The notes beneath the pieces are model-generated. The model was not told the DNA's origin. It saw only the letters and a program-made list of their open reading frames with translations, and did not search any database. The position numbers and the translations under genes were made by a program. Below are positions 17,074 through 26,411 of a DNA stretch of 64,000 bases, piece by piece (within the stretch, counting starts at the first letter, position 1; each line of letters starts with the position of its first letter). Location of the stretch: positions 22,824-86,823 of the forward strand of contig NZ_JACJRT010000002.1 in assembly GCF_014697415.1 (NCBI RefSeq), in the 5' to 3' direction. This DNA is from Cyanobium sp. FACHB-13342. GTDB taxonomy: Bacteria > Cyanobacteriota > Cyanobacteriia > PCC-6307 > Cyanobiaceae.

Positions 17074-18981
17074 ATGACCGTCTTTCTTCTCCAGGCAGCC
17101 TGGCTGATTCCCGCCTATCCGCTGCTGGCGGCGTTGGCCTCGCTGGCCTGGTCGCCGGGGTTGATCTCCCGCACCGGCCCCCGGCCCTGCGGCTACCTCA
17201 ATCTGTTGATGGTGGCGGTGGCCTTCGGCCACAGCCTGGTGGCGCTCACCGCCCTGCACACCAACGCCCGCGCCGGAGCCGAGGCCCTCTACCGGCCGAT
17301 CAGCTTCGGCTGGACCTGGCTCAACTCCGGTGGCCTGCGGGTGGGATTTGACGGGCTGGTGACCGAACCGGCCCTGATCGCCATGGCGGTGATCACGGGT
17401 CTCCACCTGCTGGTGCAGATCTATGCGATCGGCTACCTGGAAATGGACTGGGGCTGGCCCCGCTTCTTCGGCTCCCTCAGCTTCTTCGAGGCAGGGCTGT
17501 GCGCCCTGGTGCTCACCGATTCGGTGTTCTTCAGCTACGTGATCCTCGAGCTGCTCACCCTGGGCACCTACCTGATCGTGGGCACCTGGTACAACCAGCC
17601 CCTGGTGGTGAAGGGGGCCCGGGACGCCTTTCTCACCAAGCGGATTGGCGACCTCATTCTCCTGGCCGGGGTGATTGCCCTGCTGCCGATGACCGGCACC
17701 TGGAACTTCCACGGTCTGCAGGGGTGGGCCGCCGATCTCACCAACAACGGCACGCCCTTGCCCATGGGCTTCCAGCTGATCCTGCTGGCCCTGATTGCCG
17801 GGCCGATGGGCAAGTGCGCCCAGATTCCCCTGCACCTCTGGCTCGATGAGGCGATGGAGAGCCCCCTGCCGTCCACCGTGCTGCGCAATTCGGTGGTGGT
17901 GGTGGGCGGCGCCTGGGTGCTGCTGCGGTTGGAGCCCCTGCTGGAGCTCAGCCCCTTTGTGCAGGCCGTGTTGGTGGTGGTGGGTGGCTCCACCGCCGTG
18001 GTGGCTTCGCTGATCGCCCTGGCCCAGGTGGATGTGAAGCGGGCCCTCTCCTTTCTGGTGAGCAGCTGGCTGGGGCTGCTGTTCGTGGCGGTGGGCCTGG
18101 GCGGCACCGCCGTGGCCGACCACCTGCTCCTGGTTTATCCCCTGCCGATGGCCCTGCTGCTGATGGCGATCGGCACGATCGTGATCAGCAACGTGACCCA
18201 GGACCTCACCCAGCTGGGGGGGCTCTGGAGCAAGCGGCCTTTGATCGGCATCGCCTTCCTCGCCGGTGCGGCCGGCCTGATGGGTCTGCCGCCGTTCGCC
18301 AGTTTTGCGGCCCTGCGGGAACTGCTCGCCCTCACGGCGGCCAGTGCCCATGCCGTGCTGTTGGGGGGCGTGGTGCTGGTCACCAATGCCCTGATCAGTG
18401 CGGGCCTGATCCGGGTGTTCGGCCAGATCTGGGGCGGTCGCCCCACTCCGTTCACCACCCGTTCTCCGGAGGTGCTCTGGTTGATGGTGCTGCCCACCAT
18501 GGTGCTGGTGGGCATGGTGCTCCATCTCCCCATGCTCCTGGTGGCCAATGGGGTGTATTCCCTCACCCCCCTCGCCGGTTGGGGGCCCCTGGCCTGGCCT
18601 CTGATCGTCTCCACGTTGGTGGGCGGTGGCCTCTCGGCCGCCTTCTACCTGCGCCCCCACGGCCTGGCCCAGCTGCCCACCTTCCTCGGAGGCCTGCAGG
18701 ACTGGCTGGCCCACGACATGCAGACCGAGCGCTTCTATCACCGCACCGTGGTGGCCCTGGTGCTGGCCCTGGCCCGCTTCGGGGCCTGGAGTGACAGTCG
18801 CCTGGTGGATGGCTTCAGCGGCGGCACCGGTGCCGTGGCCCTGGAGGGGGCCCGGCGCCTCAGCCTCACGACCTCCGGTCGCTCCCAGGCCTACGCCCTC
18901 ACCCTGGTGCTCGGGGTGTTGCTGATGGCGGCCTGGCTGATCGCCGTTGATCTGTCGCCCGTGTCCACCGCTCTGCCCTGA
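17074..18981 (+). CDS. ndhF3: NdhF-type subunit of CO2-uptake NDH-1 complex
   Basis: This is a 635-residue proton-pumping subunit of the specialised NDH-1 complex on thylakoid membranes that converts CO2 to bicarbonate. It has the NuoL/NdhF proton-channel domain, with YLEMDWGWPRFFGSLSFFEA, the Lys-containing GPMGKCAQIPLHLWLDEAME (channel His and Lys residues), and VDVKRALSFLVSSWLGL. A C-terminal extension follows. Gene order ndhF-ndhD-cup-fasciclin matches the inducible high-affinity NDH-1MS (F3/D3/CupA/CupS) of Synechocystis; without alignment the F4/D4/CupB form cannot be wholly excluded. ATG at 17074 is preferred over TTG at 17062. Confidence 0.83.
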   Translation: MTVFLLQAAWLIPAYPLLAALASLAWSPGLISRTGPRPCGYLNLLMVAVAFGHSLVALTALHTNARAGAEALYRPISFGWTWLNSGGLRVGFDGLVTEPALIAMAVITGLHLLVQIYAIGYLEMDWGWPRFFGSLSFFEAGLCALVLTDSVFFSYVILELLTLGTYLIVGTWYNQPLVVKGARDAFLTKRIGDLILLAGVIALLPMTGTWNFHGLQGWAADLTNNGTPLPMGFQLILLALIAGPMGKCAQIPLHLWLDEAMESPLPSTVLRNSVVVVGGAWVLLRLEPLLELSPFVQAVLVVVGGSTAVVASLIALAQVDVKRALSFLVSSWLGLLFVAVGLGGTAVADHLLLVYPLPMALLLMAIGTIVISNVTQDLTQLGGLWSKRPLIGIAFLAGAAGLMGLPPFASFAALRELLALTAASAHAVLLGGVVLVTNALISAGLIRVFGQIWGGRPTPFTTRSPEVLWLMVLPTMVLVGMVLHLPMLLVANGVYSLTPLAGWGPLAWPLIVSTLVGGGLSAAFYLRPHGLAQLPTFLGGLQDWLAHDMQTERFYHRTVVALVLALARFGAWSDSRLVDGFSGGTGAVALEGARRLSLTTSGRSQAYALTLVLGVLLMAAWLIAVDLSPVSTALP

Positions 18982-18991
18982 GGCCGCCGCC

Positions 18992-20512
18992 ATGACCCTG
19001 CTGCTGTTGCTCCTGCTTCCCCTGCTGGTGGGCTTGCTGCTGCCCCTGCTGCCGCCAGGCCGCCCCGGACTGGTGCGCTGGCTGGCCGCCGGTGCCGCCC
19101 TGGCCCAGCTGGTGGTGGGCCTGTTGGCCTGGCGCCAGCCGCCCGCTCCCCTCAGCCTCGAATGGCTGCCCCGGCTGGGGCTGGGCCTGGATCTGGGCCT
19201 CGATGGGCTGTCGCTGCCACTGGTGCTGCTCACCGGCCTGATCACCGCCATGGCGGTGCTGGCCTCCCCCGCAGACCAGGGTCGCCCCCGTCTCTATTTC
19301 GCCCTGATGCTGGCCACCAACCTGGGGGTGGTGGGGGCATTCCTGGCCCGCAATGCCCTGCTGTTCGTGCTCGCCTTTGAGCTGGTGCTGATCCCCACCA
19401 CCCTGCTGGTGGCCATCTGGGGCGGCGAACGCCGGGCCGGGGCCGCCGTGCGCTTTCTGCTCTATGGGGCGGTGTCGGGCCTGAGCCTGCTGGGTGGTGT
19501 GTTGGCCTTCGGCTGGTTCGGCCAGGGCGCCGCCGGCGCCGACACCGCCGTGAGCTTCAGCTTCGAGGCCCTGGCGGCCACGCCCCTGCCGGCCTCGGCC
19601 CAGCGCTGGGTGCTGGCCCTGCTGGTGCTTGGTTTCGGCATCAAGCTGCCGGTGGTGCCCCTGCATGGCTGGCAGCCGATCAGCTACGCCGAAGCCCCGC
19701 CGCCGGTGGTGATGCTGCTGGGGGGGGTGGTTTCGAAGCTGGGGGCCTACGGCTTGCTGCGCTTCGGTGTGGGCCTGCTGCCCGACGCCTGGACTGCCTT
19801 TTCGCCCTGGATCGCCGCCGCCGGTGCCGTGAGCGCGGTGTATGGCGCCCTCAATGCCGTGGCTGCCACCGACATCCGTCGCCTGATGGCCTACAGCTCC
19901 CTGGGCCACATGGGCCTGTTGGTGCTGGCCCTGGCGGCCGCCACGCCGATGAGCCTGCAGGGAGCCATGGCCCAGGTGCTCGCCCATGGCCTGATCGTGG
20001 CCCTGCTGTTCGACTGTGTGGGACTGATCCAGCGCAGGACCGGCACCACGCTGATCGCCGAGCTTTCCGGCCTGATGAACCCGATCCGGGGTCTGCCCTT
20101 CACCATGGCCCTGATGCTGCTCGCCCTGATGGCCGCCGCCGGCATCCCCGGCCTGGCGGGCTTCCCGGCCGAACTCCTGGTGTTCGAGGGCAGCTGGACC
20201 GTGTTCCCCCGGGCAACCCTGATCTGCCTGGTGGCCTCGGGCTTCACCGCCGTCTACGCGGTGCGGCTGTTCAACCGGGTGGGCTTCGGCCGGCTCGACA
20301 ACAGCCGCGCCGACTGGCAAAGCACCCGATTGTCTGAACGGCTGCCGGCCGCGGTGCTCACCACGCTGGTGGTGCTCGCCGGCATCTGGCCTGTGGGGCT
20401 CACCGCCTGGAGCGAGGCCAGCACGGCCGCCATAGCCCTGCGCCACAGCGATCCGGTGGTACAAACCCTGGCCCTGGCCCCCCCCTCTCCCTCGTCGACC
20501 CTGCCCGCATGA
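18992..20512 (+). CDS. ndhD3: NdhD-type subunit of CO2-uptake NDH-1 complex
   Basis: This is a 506-residue NuoM/NdhD-like proton-channel subunit. Motifs include GLDGLSLPLVLLTGL near residue 70, a conserved membrane Glu in ALLFVLAFELVLIPTTLLV, the Lys-bearing VLGFGIKLPVVPLHGWQPISYAEAPPP region (shown in part as FGIKLPVVPLHGW), and DIRRLMAYSSLGHMGL. It starts 10 bases after ndhF and its stop overlaps the cupA start (ATGA). An alternative in-frame start at 18947 would overlap ndhF and lacks family character, so ATG at 18992 is chosen. Confidence 0.85.
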   Translation: MTLLLLLLLPLLVGLLLPLLPPGRPGLVRWLAAGAALAQLVVGLLAWRQPPAPLSLEWLPRLGLGLDLGLDGLSLPLVLLTGLITAMAVLASPADQGRPRLYFALMLATNLGVVGAFLARNALLFVLAFELVLIPTTLLVAIWGGERRAGAAVRFLLYGAVSGLSLLGGVLAFGWFGQGAAGADTAVSFSFEALAATPLPASAQRWVLALLVLGFGIKLPVVPLHGWQPISYAEAPPPVVMLLGGVVSKLGAYGLLRFGVGLLPDAWTAFSPWIAAAGAVSAVYGALNAVAATDIRRLMAYSSLGHMGLLVLALAAATPMSLQGAMAQVLAHGLIVALLFDCVGLIQRRTGTTLIAELSGLMNPIRGLPFTMALMLLALMAAAGIPGLAGFPAELLVFEGSWTVFPRATLICLVASGFTAVYAVRLFNRVGFGRLDNSRADWQSTRLSERLPAAVLTTLVVLAGIWPVGLTAWSEASTAAIALRHSDPVVQTLALAPPSPSSTLPA

Positions 20513-21813
20513 CCACCTCCACTGCTGCTGCGGGCACCAAGACGCCCCTGATTCCGCCTTCCACCCACCGTTACGCCGAGGTGATCCACCGGCTTGAAGC
20601 CGGTGGATCGATGCTGCCCGATACGCCGGAGAACCTCCAGCAGATCATCGGCATCTACAAGGCCTACGCCGTGCCGATGGACTTCTATTGGCGCGACCTG
20701 CTCTACATCGCCGAGCAGGTGTTCCTCAATCCGCTGCCGGCGTTCAAGTACTTCATTTCCCAGGAGTATTTAGACCGGCCCAACAGCTACGCCGGCGACC
20801 AATCCCAGCTGCGCATCTGGCGCGGCACGGAGAAGGCCCACCCGGAGCTGCTGGAGTTTATGGAACGGGGCGAAACCCGCAGAATGCCCAAACTCCTGCA
20901 TCACCTCTGGCATGACCGGGTGAACATGGAGTTCGCCGAGGCCTGCATGCAGGCCATGCTCTGGCACCAGGGCATGGGTGGTCGCTTCAACGACTATTTG
21001 GAGAGCGACGCCTACAGGGCCAACGCCGACCGCGCCATCAAGGCCTACTTCCGCGGCAATCCGCTGATGCTGGGGCTGTACAAGTTGTTCCCGGACATGG
21101 TCCTGGAGCAGGTGAAGCAGCTGAGCTACACCGCCAACCTGGGCCTGTTCTGGGAGGTGATGGCGCCGGTGTTCTTCGAGATGAGCGACCTCTACGACGA
21201 GGGCAAGCTCACCTCAGTGCCCCAGGCAATGGACTTCCTGGTGAACGGCATTTTCGCCGTGGCGGGCCGGCCGATCTACCACCACGTGTTCATCCGCGGT
21301 GAATGCTTCGAGATCATCCCCAAGAGCGAGGGATTCACCTGGCTCTACGAGGCGGCCCTCCCCTACGTGGAGGCGGTGTTCTACCGCACCTCCCCCTTCC
21401 GCGGCACCAAGAGCTACAACGCCCAGGCGGGCCAGGTGCCGGCCAACCAGGCGGATTTCCACTACGGCATCCTCTACGCCGATGTGTTTCCGGTGGGTTC
21501 GGCGGGCATTCCGCCCACCCTGCTGATGCAGGACATGCTCCATTTCCTGCCCCCCTATCTGCAGGAGATGTACAAGACCCATAAGCGCGGTGAGGAAGAC
21601 CAGCTCATCCAGCTGGGCATCACCTTCCAGCGCTCGATGTACAACGTCACCTCGGCCGTGATCCAGGCCCTGCGCTGCGCCCTGCTCTATCCGCTGGATG
21701 ACACCGATCCGGAGCATCTGGCGGCCAATCGTCAGTTCTTCGAGGCCCAGATGGATCGCTTCCTGCGGCCTGAGGCCCGCCTGAGCGACATCCAGAGCCA
21801 GGACTACCGCTGA
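20509..21813 (+). CDS. cupA: CO2 hydration protein CupA (ChpY)-type
   Basis: This is a 434-residue soluble protein that docks on the NdhF/NdhD arm and is thought to hydrate CO2 through a zinc site between CupA and NdhF. It is recognised by the family opening ([20 protein letters not shown]), [20 protein letters not shown], the His-rich segment [20 protein letters not shown] and [14 protein letters not shown]. Length fits the CupA/CupB family. The A versus B assignment rests on the fasciclin gene downstream. ATG at 20509 overlaps the ndhD stop, so expression is coupled. Confidence 0.85.
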   Translation: MTTSTAAAGTKTPLIPPSTHRYAEVIHRLEAGGSMLPDTPENLQQIIGIYKAYAVPMDFYWRDLLYIAEQVFLNPLPAFKYFISQEYLDRPNSYAGDQSQLRIWRGTEKAHPELLEFMERGETRRMPKLLHHLWHDRVNMEFAEACMQAMLWHQGMGGRFNDYLESDAYRANADRAIKAYFRGNPLMLGLYKLFPDMVLEQVKQLSYTANLGLFWEVMAPVFFEMSDLYDEGKLTSVPQAMDFLVNGIFAVAGRPIYHHVFIRGECFEIIPKSEGFTWLYEAALPYVEAVFYRTSPFRGTKSYNAQAGQVPANQADFHYGILYADVFPVGSAGIPPTLLMQDMLHFLPPYLQEMYKTHKRGEEDQLIQLGITFQRSMYNVTSAVIQALRCALLYPLDDTDPEHLAANRQFFEAQMDRFLRPEARLSDIQSQDYR

Positions 21814-21827
21814 TCCCTCGCACTCCC

Positions 21828-22229
21828 ATGGCCACCATCCTTGACACCGCAGCCAGCGCCGGCTGCTTCACCACCCTGCTGGCCGCTGTGGATGCCGCAG
21901 GCCTGCGCGGAGCCCTGGAGGGCCCCGGTCCCTTCACCGTGTTTGCGCCGGTGGATGACGCCTTTGCCGCCCTGCCCCCCGGCACGGTGCAGACCCTGGT
22001 GGACAACCCGCCCCAGCTGGCGCGGATCCTCAAGTACCACGTGCTGGCTGGCGCCCACGGCCGCAGCGCCCTGGTGGGTCAGCCGGAGTGGCCGAGCCTG
22101 GAGGGGGCGCCGATCCCGATTCGTCGCAGCGAGCCGTTCGAGGTGAAAAACGCCACAGTGGTGACCGCAGACATCGCCTGCGACAACGGCATGGTGCACG
22201 TGATTGATCGCGTGATCCTGCCGGGCTGA
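21828..22229 (+). CDS. cupS: Fasciclin-domain protein CupS-type
   Basis: This is a 133-residue single FAS1 domain without a signal peptide. Motifs are [13 protein letters not shown], the H1 box [19 protein letters not shown], the YH motif in LKYHVLAG, and the H2 box [13 protein letters not shown]. The CupS protein of the NDH-1MS complex in Synechocystis is a cytoplasmic fasciclin of this size and gene position, 14 bases after cupA here. Its role in CO2 uptake is structural and not fully known. This neighbour is the best reason to call the complex the inducible NDH-1MS form. Confidence 0.82.
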   Translation: MATILDTAASAGCFTTLLAAVDAAGLRGALEGPGPFTVFAPVDDAFAALPPGTVQTLVDNPPQLARILKYHVLAGAHGRSALVGQPEWPSLEGAPIPIRRSEPFEVKNATVVTADIACDNGMVHVIDRVILPG

Positions 22230-22250
22230 TCCACCTTCGCCCCCACCCGC

Positions 22251-23441
22251 TTGGGTTCCTCCCTGCTCACCACCCTGCTGCTGTTGTTGGTGGGGGCGCT
22301 GCTGGCCCGGTTGACGGCCACCCGGCTGGCCCGCTGGGCGGTGCCGGCCATCGTGCTGGAGCTGGGGGTGGGCTTTGTCCTGGGCAACACCGTGCTGCCC
22401 TTCGAGCAGATCCGCCCCCTGTCCGGTCTGCTGGAGCTGGGGGTGCTCACCCTGTTTTTCCAGGTGGGTCTGGAGGTGCGCGGGGGACTGTTGGGGTCTA
22501 GGCCGGCGGCCGTGCTGCGCACGGTGTTGCTGTCGGCGCTGACGCCGCTGCTGGCCTGGTGGCCGTTGCAGCAGGGCTTTGGCCTTTCCATGGCCACCAC
22601 CCTGTTGTGTGTGGCCGTTCTCAGCGCCACCGGCACCGGGGTGACCCTGCGGGCCCTCGGCCAGCTCGGCGCCTTGAACACCCCCTCCGGCCGGCTGCTG
22701 GTGGGGGTGTCGGTGCTCGACGATCTACCCGCCATCGCCCTGCTCACCGGCTCCCTGCTGTTGGCGGGCACCCGCCTCGGCGGGGCTGCGGCGTCGGCCG
22801 GGTCGGGGTGGCTGGTGCTGCTCGGCCCGGCCCTGGCCCTGCTGAGCGTGCCGCTGTCGCGCTGGTGGCTGCAACGCCAGGGGCCCTGGCAGCCGGGGCC
22901 CCTGGGGGTGTTGCTGCTGTTGATCGGCTGCAGCTGGATCGGCGAGGTCACCGGGGTGACCAGCCTGCTGGGGGCGCTCTGGGGTGGGGTGCTGTTCAAT
23001 CGCCTGGCGCCCATGGGGGAAGGCAGTAGCGAAGCCCGGGAGTTGCGGGGCCATCTGGCCCTGCTGTCGGAGGTGTTTTTGCCCCTCTATTTCCTTGGGG
23101 TGGGGATGCGCATCGAGGCGGCCACCCTGGTGCAGCCGTCGGCCTGGTGGCTGGCCCTGGTGCTGTTGCTGCTGGCGATCGGCTGCAAGTTGATCTGCGG
23201 GCTGGGGATCAGCGCCCGGGATCAGCAGGCCGGCGTGGATCGCTGGGTGGTGGTGTTTGGCCTGATCCCCCGGGGCCTGCCGGGGCTGGTGTTTGCCTCC
23301 ACGGCCCTGGCCAGTGGGGTGATCACCGCCGCCCAGTTCTCGGCCCTGGTGCTGATGGTGAGTGGCACCACGGTGCTGGGCCTGCTGTTGCTGGGTCGGC
23401 GGTTGCTGGGCCAGCGGTTGGCGACTGTCCAGAACGGCTAG
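22251..23441 (+). CDS. Cation:proton antiporter, CPA2 family
   Basis: This is a 396-residue membrane protein with about 12 segments. The ion-binding pair is seen in VSVLDDLPAIALL, and the family core in ELGVLTLFFQVGLEVRG, LSATGTGVTLRALGQLG and GLIPRGLPGLVFAS. There is no C-terminal TrkA domain. It probably exchanges Na+ or K+ for H+. TTG at 22251 is the first start and lies 21 bases after cupS, so it may be read through from the CO2-uptake operon. An Na+ exporter here would make sense beside Na+-dependent bicarbonate uptake, but substrate is not proven. Confidence 0.78.
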   Translation: MGSSLLTTLLLLLVGALLARLTATRLARWAVPAIVLELGVGFVLGNTVLPFEQIRPLSGLLELGVLTLFFQVGLEVRGGLLGSRPAAVLRTVLLSALTPLLAWWPLQQGFGLSMATTLLCVAVLSATGTGVTLRALGQLGALNTPSGRLLVGVSVLDDLPAIALLTGSLLLAGTRLGGAAASAGSGWLVLLGPALALLSVPLSRWWLQRQGPWQPGPLGVLLLLIGCSWIGEVTGVTSLLGALWGGVLFNRLAPMGEGSSEARELRGHLALLSEVFLPLYFLGVGMRIEAATLVQPSAWWLALVLLLLAIGCKLICGLGISARDQQAGVDRWVVVFGLIPRGLPGLVFASTALASGVITAAQFSALVLMVSGTTVLGLLLLGRRLLGQRLATVQNG

Positions 23442-23450
23442 TGCAAGGTT

Positions 23451-24725
23451 TCAGCCCGGCAGCAGCGCGTCCAGGGCCTGCCTCACCGCCGCGTAGCAGC
23501 GCTGCAGCTGGTCGTCGCGGATGCCCAGGGGGGGCAGGAGATACACCACGTGGCCCAGGGGCCGGAGATACACGCCCTGCTCCAGGCAGTGGCGCTGGAT
23601 CTGTTTGCCCACGGGGTTGAGGTAGCTGGCTTCGCCAGCCTCCACCTCAAAGGCCGCCATGGTGCCAACACAGCGGGGGCGCCGCACGAGTGGGTGGGCG
23701 GCCAGCTCCTTCAGCAGGGGCGTGTGGCGTCCCTCAAACTGCTGGAAGCGCTCGGGGTTGGCCTGGAGCAGATCGAGGCTGGCCAGGGCGGCGGCACAGC
23801 CCAGGGGATTGGCGGTGAAGCTGTGGCCGTGGAAGAAGGTGGCCTCGGGCCGCTCGCTGATGAACCCCTGGTAGAGGCGTTCGCTGGCCATTGTCACCCC
23901 CATCGGCAGGAAGCCGCCGGTGAGCCCTTTGGAGAGGGCCATCAGGTCGGGCTGGATGCCGGCCCGGCGGCAGGCGAACAGATCGCCCGTGCGGCCAAAG
24001 CCCGTGAACACCTCATCGGCGATCAACAGGGCGCCTGCGGCCCGCACCCGCTCGGCCACGGCCCGCAGGAAGCCCGGCCGCACCACCCGCATGCCGCTAG
24101 CCCCCTGGATCAGGGGTTCGAGGATCACGGCCGCGGTGGGGGTCTCCAGGGCCTGGTCGAGCTGGCGCAGGGCCGCTGCCTCCCGCTCCTCCACCGCCGC
24201 GTCGCCCCAGTGGCTGTGGGGCCAGGCCACCCGGGCCACCCCAAACAGCAAGGGCTCGTAGGGGTCGGTGAACAGGGAGCGCTCCCCCAGGGCCATCGCC
24301 CCGAAGGTGTCGCCGTGGTAGGCCCCCTCAAACGCAATCACCTGGTGGCGTTCGCTGCCCTGGTTGCGCCACCACTGCCAGGCGATCTTCAGGGCCACTT
24401 CCACGGCGGTGGAGCCGTTGTCCGAGAAGAACAGCCGCTCGAGGCCCGTGAGCGGGCTGAGGCGGGTGGCGAGCTGCTCGGCGGGTTCGTGGCTGAAGTT
24501 GGCGAAGATCACCTGCTCCAGCTGCTGGGCCTGGCGGGCGATCGCCGCCCCGATGGCGGGCTCAGCGTGGCCGTGCAGGGTGACCCACCAGCTGCTGATC
24601 GCATCGATCAGGCGCCGGCCATCGCTGAGCTCCAGCTCGCAGCCGCGGGCCGAACGCACCTGCAGCGGCTCGGGGCTGGAGGCCACCTGGGTGGTGGGGT
24701 GCCAGAGGTGGGGGTGCCAGGGCAT
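23451..24725 (-). CDS. bioA: Adenosylmethionine-8-amino-7-oxononanoate aminotransferase
   Basis: This is a 424-residue PLP enzyme that makes 7,8-diaminopelargonate, the antepenultimate step of biotin synthesis. It shows WHPTTQ near the start, DAISSWWVTLHGH, the ALKIAWQWWRNQG helix, FEGAYHGDTFGAMA, the cofactor Asp in LLIADEVFTGFGRTG and the PLP Lys at residue 266 in ALSKGLTGGFLPMG. ATG at 24725 gives MPWHPHLWHP, the usual BioA start; a 19-residue upstream extension lacks conservation character. The gene follows the sigma factor by four bases on the same strand, so the two may be co-transcribed. Confidence 0.9.
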   Translation of the reverse strand: MPWHPHLWHPTTQVASSPEPLQVRSARGCELELSDGRRLIDAISSWWVTLHGHAEPAIGAAIARQAQQLEQVIFANFSHEPAEQLATRLSPLTGLERLFFSDNGSTAVEVALKIAWQWWRNQGSERHQVIAFEGAYHGDTFGAMALGERSLFTDPYEPLLFGVARVAWPHSHWGDAAVEEREAAALRQLDQALETPTAAVILEPLIQGASGMRVVRPGFLRAVAERVRAAGALLIADEVFTGFGRTGDLFACRRAGIQPDLMALSKGLTGGFLPMGVTMASERLYQGFISERPEATFFHGHSFTANPLGCAAALASLDLLQANPERFQQFEGRHTPLLKELAAHPLVRRPRCVGTMAAFEVEAGEASYLNPVGKQIQRHCLEQGVYLRPLGHVVYLLPPLGIRDDQLQRCYAAVRQALDALLPG

Positions 24726-24729
24726 CGGC

Positions 24730-25701
24730 TCAGGCTTCGAGATGGTCCAGGTAACGCGTCGACAGTCGCCGAATCGAAGCATTGGCCCGCCGTTCCAGGC
24801 CCCGGGCCGTGTCCCGGGTGATGCCCATCTGCCGGGCCGTGGCGCTCAGGCTCAAGGGTTCCCCCGCGGCGATGCCGTAGCGCAGGCGCAGCAGCTCGGC
24901 TTCCTGTTCGGGGAGTTCATCGAGCAGCTGATGGATGTCTTCCTGCATCAGGGTGGCATCCACTTGCTCCTGGGGCTTGCTGACCTCGCAGGCCAGGCTG
25001 TCGAGCAGGCTCAACTCGGACTGGGAGGCCTGGTGCCCATCCAGGCTCAGGGGTTCCTGGGCCCGGAACAGCACCTCGCGAATGTCCAGGGGCTTCAGGC
25101 CCGTGGCAGCGGCCAACTCCTCCAGGTTGGGGTCGCGTCCCAGCTGCTGGCTTAGGGATTGCTGGGTCTGGCGCAGCCGATACAACTGATCCACCATCGA
25201 GGCGGGCAAGCGGATGGTGCGGCCCTTGGCCACCAGGGCACTGGTGATCCCGTCACGGATCCACCAGGTGGCGTAGGTGGAAAACCGGTAGCCGCGGCTG
25301 GGGTCAAACCGTTCCACGGCCCGGATCAGGCCGATGGTGCCCTCCTGGATCAGGTCCTCCAGCTCGCCGGGGGTGTGCTGGTAGCGGCGGGCCATGCTCA
25401 CCACCAGACGGATGTTGGCGAGCACCATGCGACTGCGGGCCTGGTTGGCTTTCCGCAGGCAGCGCTGCAGCTCGCGAACCTCCATGCCGGCTTCTTGGGC
25501 CCAAGCCGTCAGGCTGGGGGCCACACCGCCGGCTCGCAAAGTCATCTCCTGGGCGATGTCGGTGGCTCGGCAGCCGCTTTGCACCAGCCTGGCCAGGCTG
25601 ATTTCTTCCTCTGGGCTCAGCAACGCAATGCGGCCGATGGCGCGCATGTGCTGGCTGAGTGCGTCGCAGCCGCCCTTGGGGCGTTTCTGTGGCGCAGGCA
25701 T
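24730..25701 (-). CDS. Sigma-70 family RNA polymerase sigma factor (group 2-like)
   Basis: This is a 323-residue sigma factor. Region 1.2/2 is seen in LLSPEEEISLARLVQSG, RSRMVLANIRLVVSMARRYQ, LEDLIQEGTIGLIRAVERFD and GYRFSTYATWWIRDGI. Region 3 follows from about 190, and region 4 has LLRLRYGIAAGEPLSLSATA with an HTH (ARQMGITRDTARGLERRANA). Region 2.4 (YATWWIRDGI) is close to but not the same as the primary sigma sequence, as in cyanobacterial alternative group 2 factors. There is no long N-terminal region 1.1. Promoters it reads cannot be told. ATG at 25701 is used; no earlier in-frame start is plausible. Confidence 0.88.
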   Translation of the reverse strand: MPAPQKRPKGGCDALSQHMRAIGRIALLSPEEEISLARLVQSGCRATDIAQEMTLRAGGVAPSLTAWAQEAGMEVRELQRCLRKANQARSRMVLANIRLVVSMARRYQHTPGELEDLIQEGTIGLIRAVERFDPSRGYRFSTYATWWIRDGITSALVAKGRTIRLPASMVDQLYRLRQTQQSLSQQLGRDPNLEELAAATGLKPLDIREVLFRAQEPLSLDGHQASQSELSLLDSLACEVSKPQEQVDATLMQEDIHQLLDELPEQEAELLRLRYGIAAGEPLSLSATARQMGITRDTARGLERRANASIRRLSTRYLDHLEA

Positions 25702-25800
25702 CGGACTGTCGTCTGCAGTGGGGTCGGGAAACGTTACTGGCTGTTTTTTAAGGCTGGGTTTTTTTGGCCTTGCTTATCAACCAGGACCTGTAATCCCTGC

Positions 25801-25817
25801 GATCAGAAAAGCTGATC
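25801..25817. repeat. Perfect short inverted repeat upstream of the sigma gene
   Basis: GATCAG and CTGATC (6 bp, five-base spacer) lie in the AT-rich 162-base gap between the PsiE-like gene and the sigma gene, about 100 bases before the sigma start. It could be an operator or a hairpin. No T-tract follows it. Confidence 0.3.
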
Positions 25818-25863
25818 AATACCTTAATTTTGGCGCCAAGGCTTGGTTGCTATTGGGGAGGAA

Positions 25864-26304
25864 TCAGGCTGAATGCTGATCGTGCCTGGCCCGTTTGACC
25901 AGCCAATAGGCCGCGGCAAGGCCTACCACAATCACGCCAAAACCGGCCATGAGTTGGGGTTTGCTTTCGGTGCCTGGTGGAAGCACAATCACTTTCCTGG
26001 CCACGGCAGTCATGGCCGTGAGCAGCACCAACTCGATCTGCACCACCTGGTCGCGCAGATAGGCGGTCACGTTTTGGAGCACTTCCAAGGCGATGAAAAT
26101 CAGCAGCAACCGGTCGAGCAGTTTGATCAGTCCTCCATCAAACCAATCAGGCTGAAATTGCGCAATTTTGATGCCAGACTCCACGACCAATTCGAAGACG
26201 GCGAAGCCGATGACGATGGCCAGTAAAAGGGCTAGCAGCTTTGCGAGTTGGCGCTCATAGCTGTGAATTCCTCGAAGGAATCGATCATCGCTGAGAAGCT
26301 TCAT
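25864..26304 (-). CDS. PsiE-like four-helix membrane protein
   Basis: This is a 146-residue protein with four hydrophobic segments: LAKLLALLLAIVIGFAVFEL, LLDRLLLIFIALEVL, VQIELVLLTAMTAVARKVIV and MAGFGVIVVGLAAAYWLVKR. The layout and the R.VI block after segment 3 resemble the phosphate-starvation-inducible PsiE family; exact role is unknown. ATG at 26304 (MKLLSDDRFLRG) is chosen because the longer reading frame passes through the sbtB terminator. It lies downstream of sbtA-sbtB on the same strand but behind that terminator. Codon use is more AT-rich than in most of the window, as in sbtA and sbtB. Confidence 0.6.
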   Translation of the reverse strand: MKLLSDDRFLRGIHSYERQLAKLLALLLAIVIGFAVFELVVESGIKIAQFQPDWFDGGLIKLLDRLLLIFIALEVLQNVTAYLRDQVVQIELVLLTAMTAVARKVIVLPPGTESKPQLMAGFGVIVVGLAAAYWLVKRARHDQHSA

Positions 26305-26336
26305 GTTCTGGATCGCAAATACCAAGGTTGGAGCAC

Positions 26337-26373
26337 AAAAAAGCCCGCCCATGCGAAGGTGCAAAGGCGGGCG
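26337..26373 (-). terminator. Rho-independent terminator after sbtB
   Basis: On the minus strand GCCCGCC (26372-26366) pairs with GGCGGGC (26349-26343) across a 16-base loop and is followed by TTTTTT (26342-26337). It ends the sbtA-sbtB transcript before the PsiE-like gene. Confidence 0.8.
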
Positions 26374-26411
26374 TCGAAAAGGCGAGTGATGGGTGCTCGC
26401 CCGCTACCGCT

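Noticed and set aside
16927..19251. Very long reverse-strand open frame (774 codons) opposite ndhF
   Set aside because: The product is rich in His, Gln, Gly and Arg with no family motif. It is an antisense frame kept open by GC-biased third positions of ndhF. The same explanation covers long frames at 8232-10271, 18899-20464, 32938-34839, 45776-47455 and 47456-48703.
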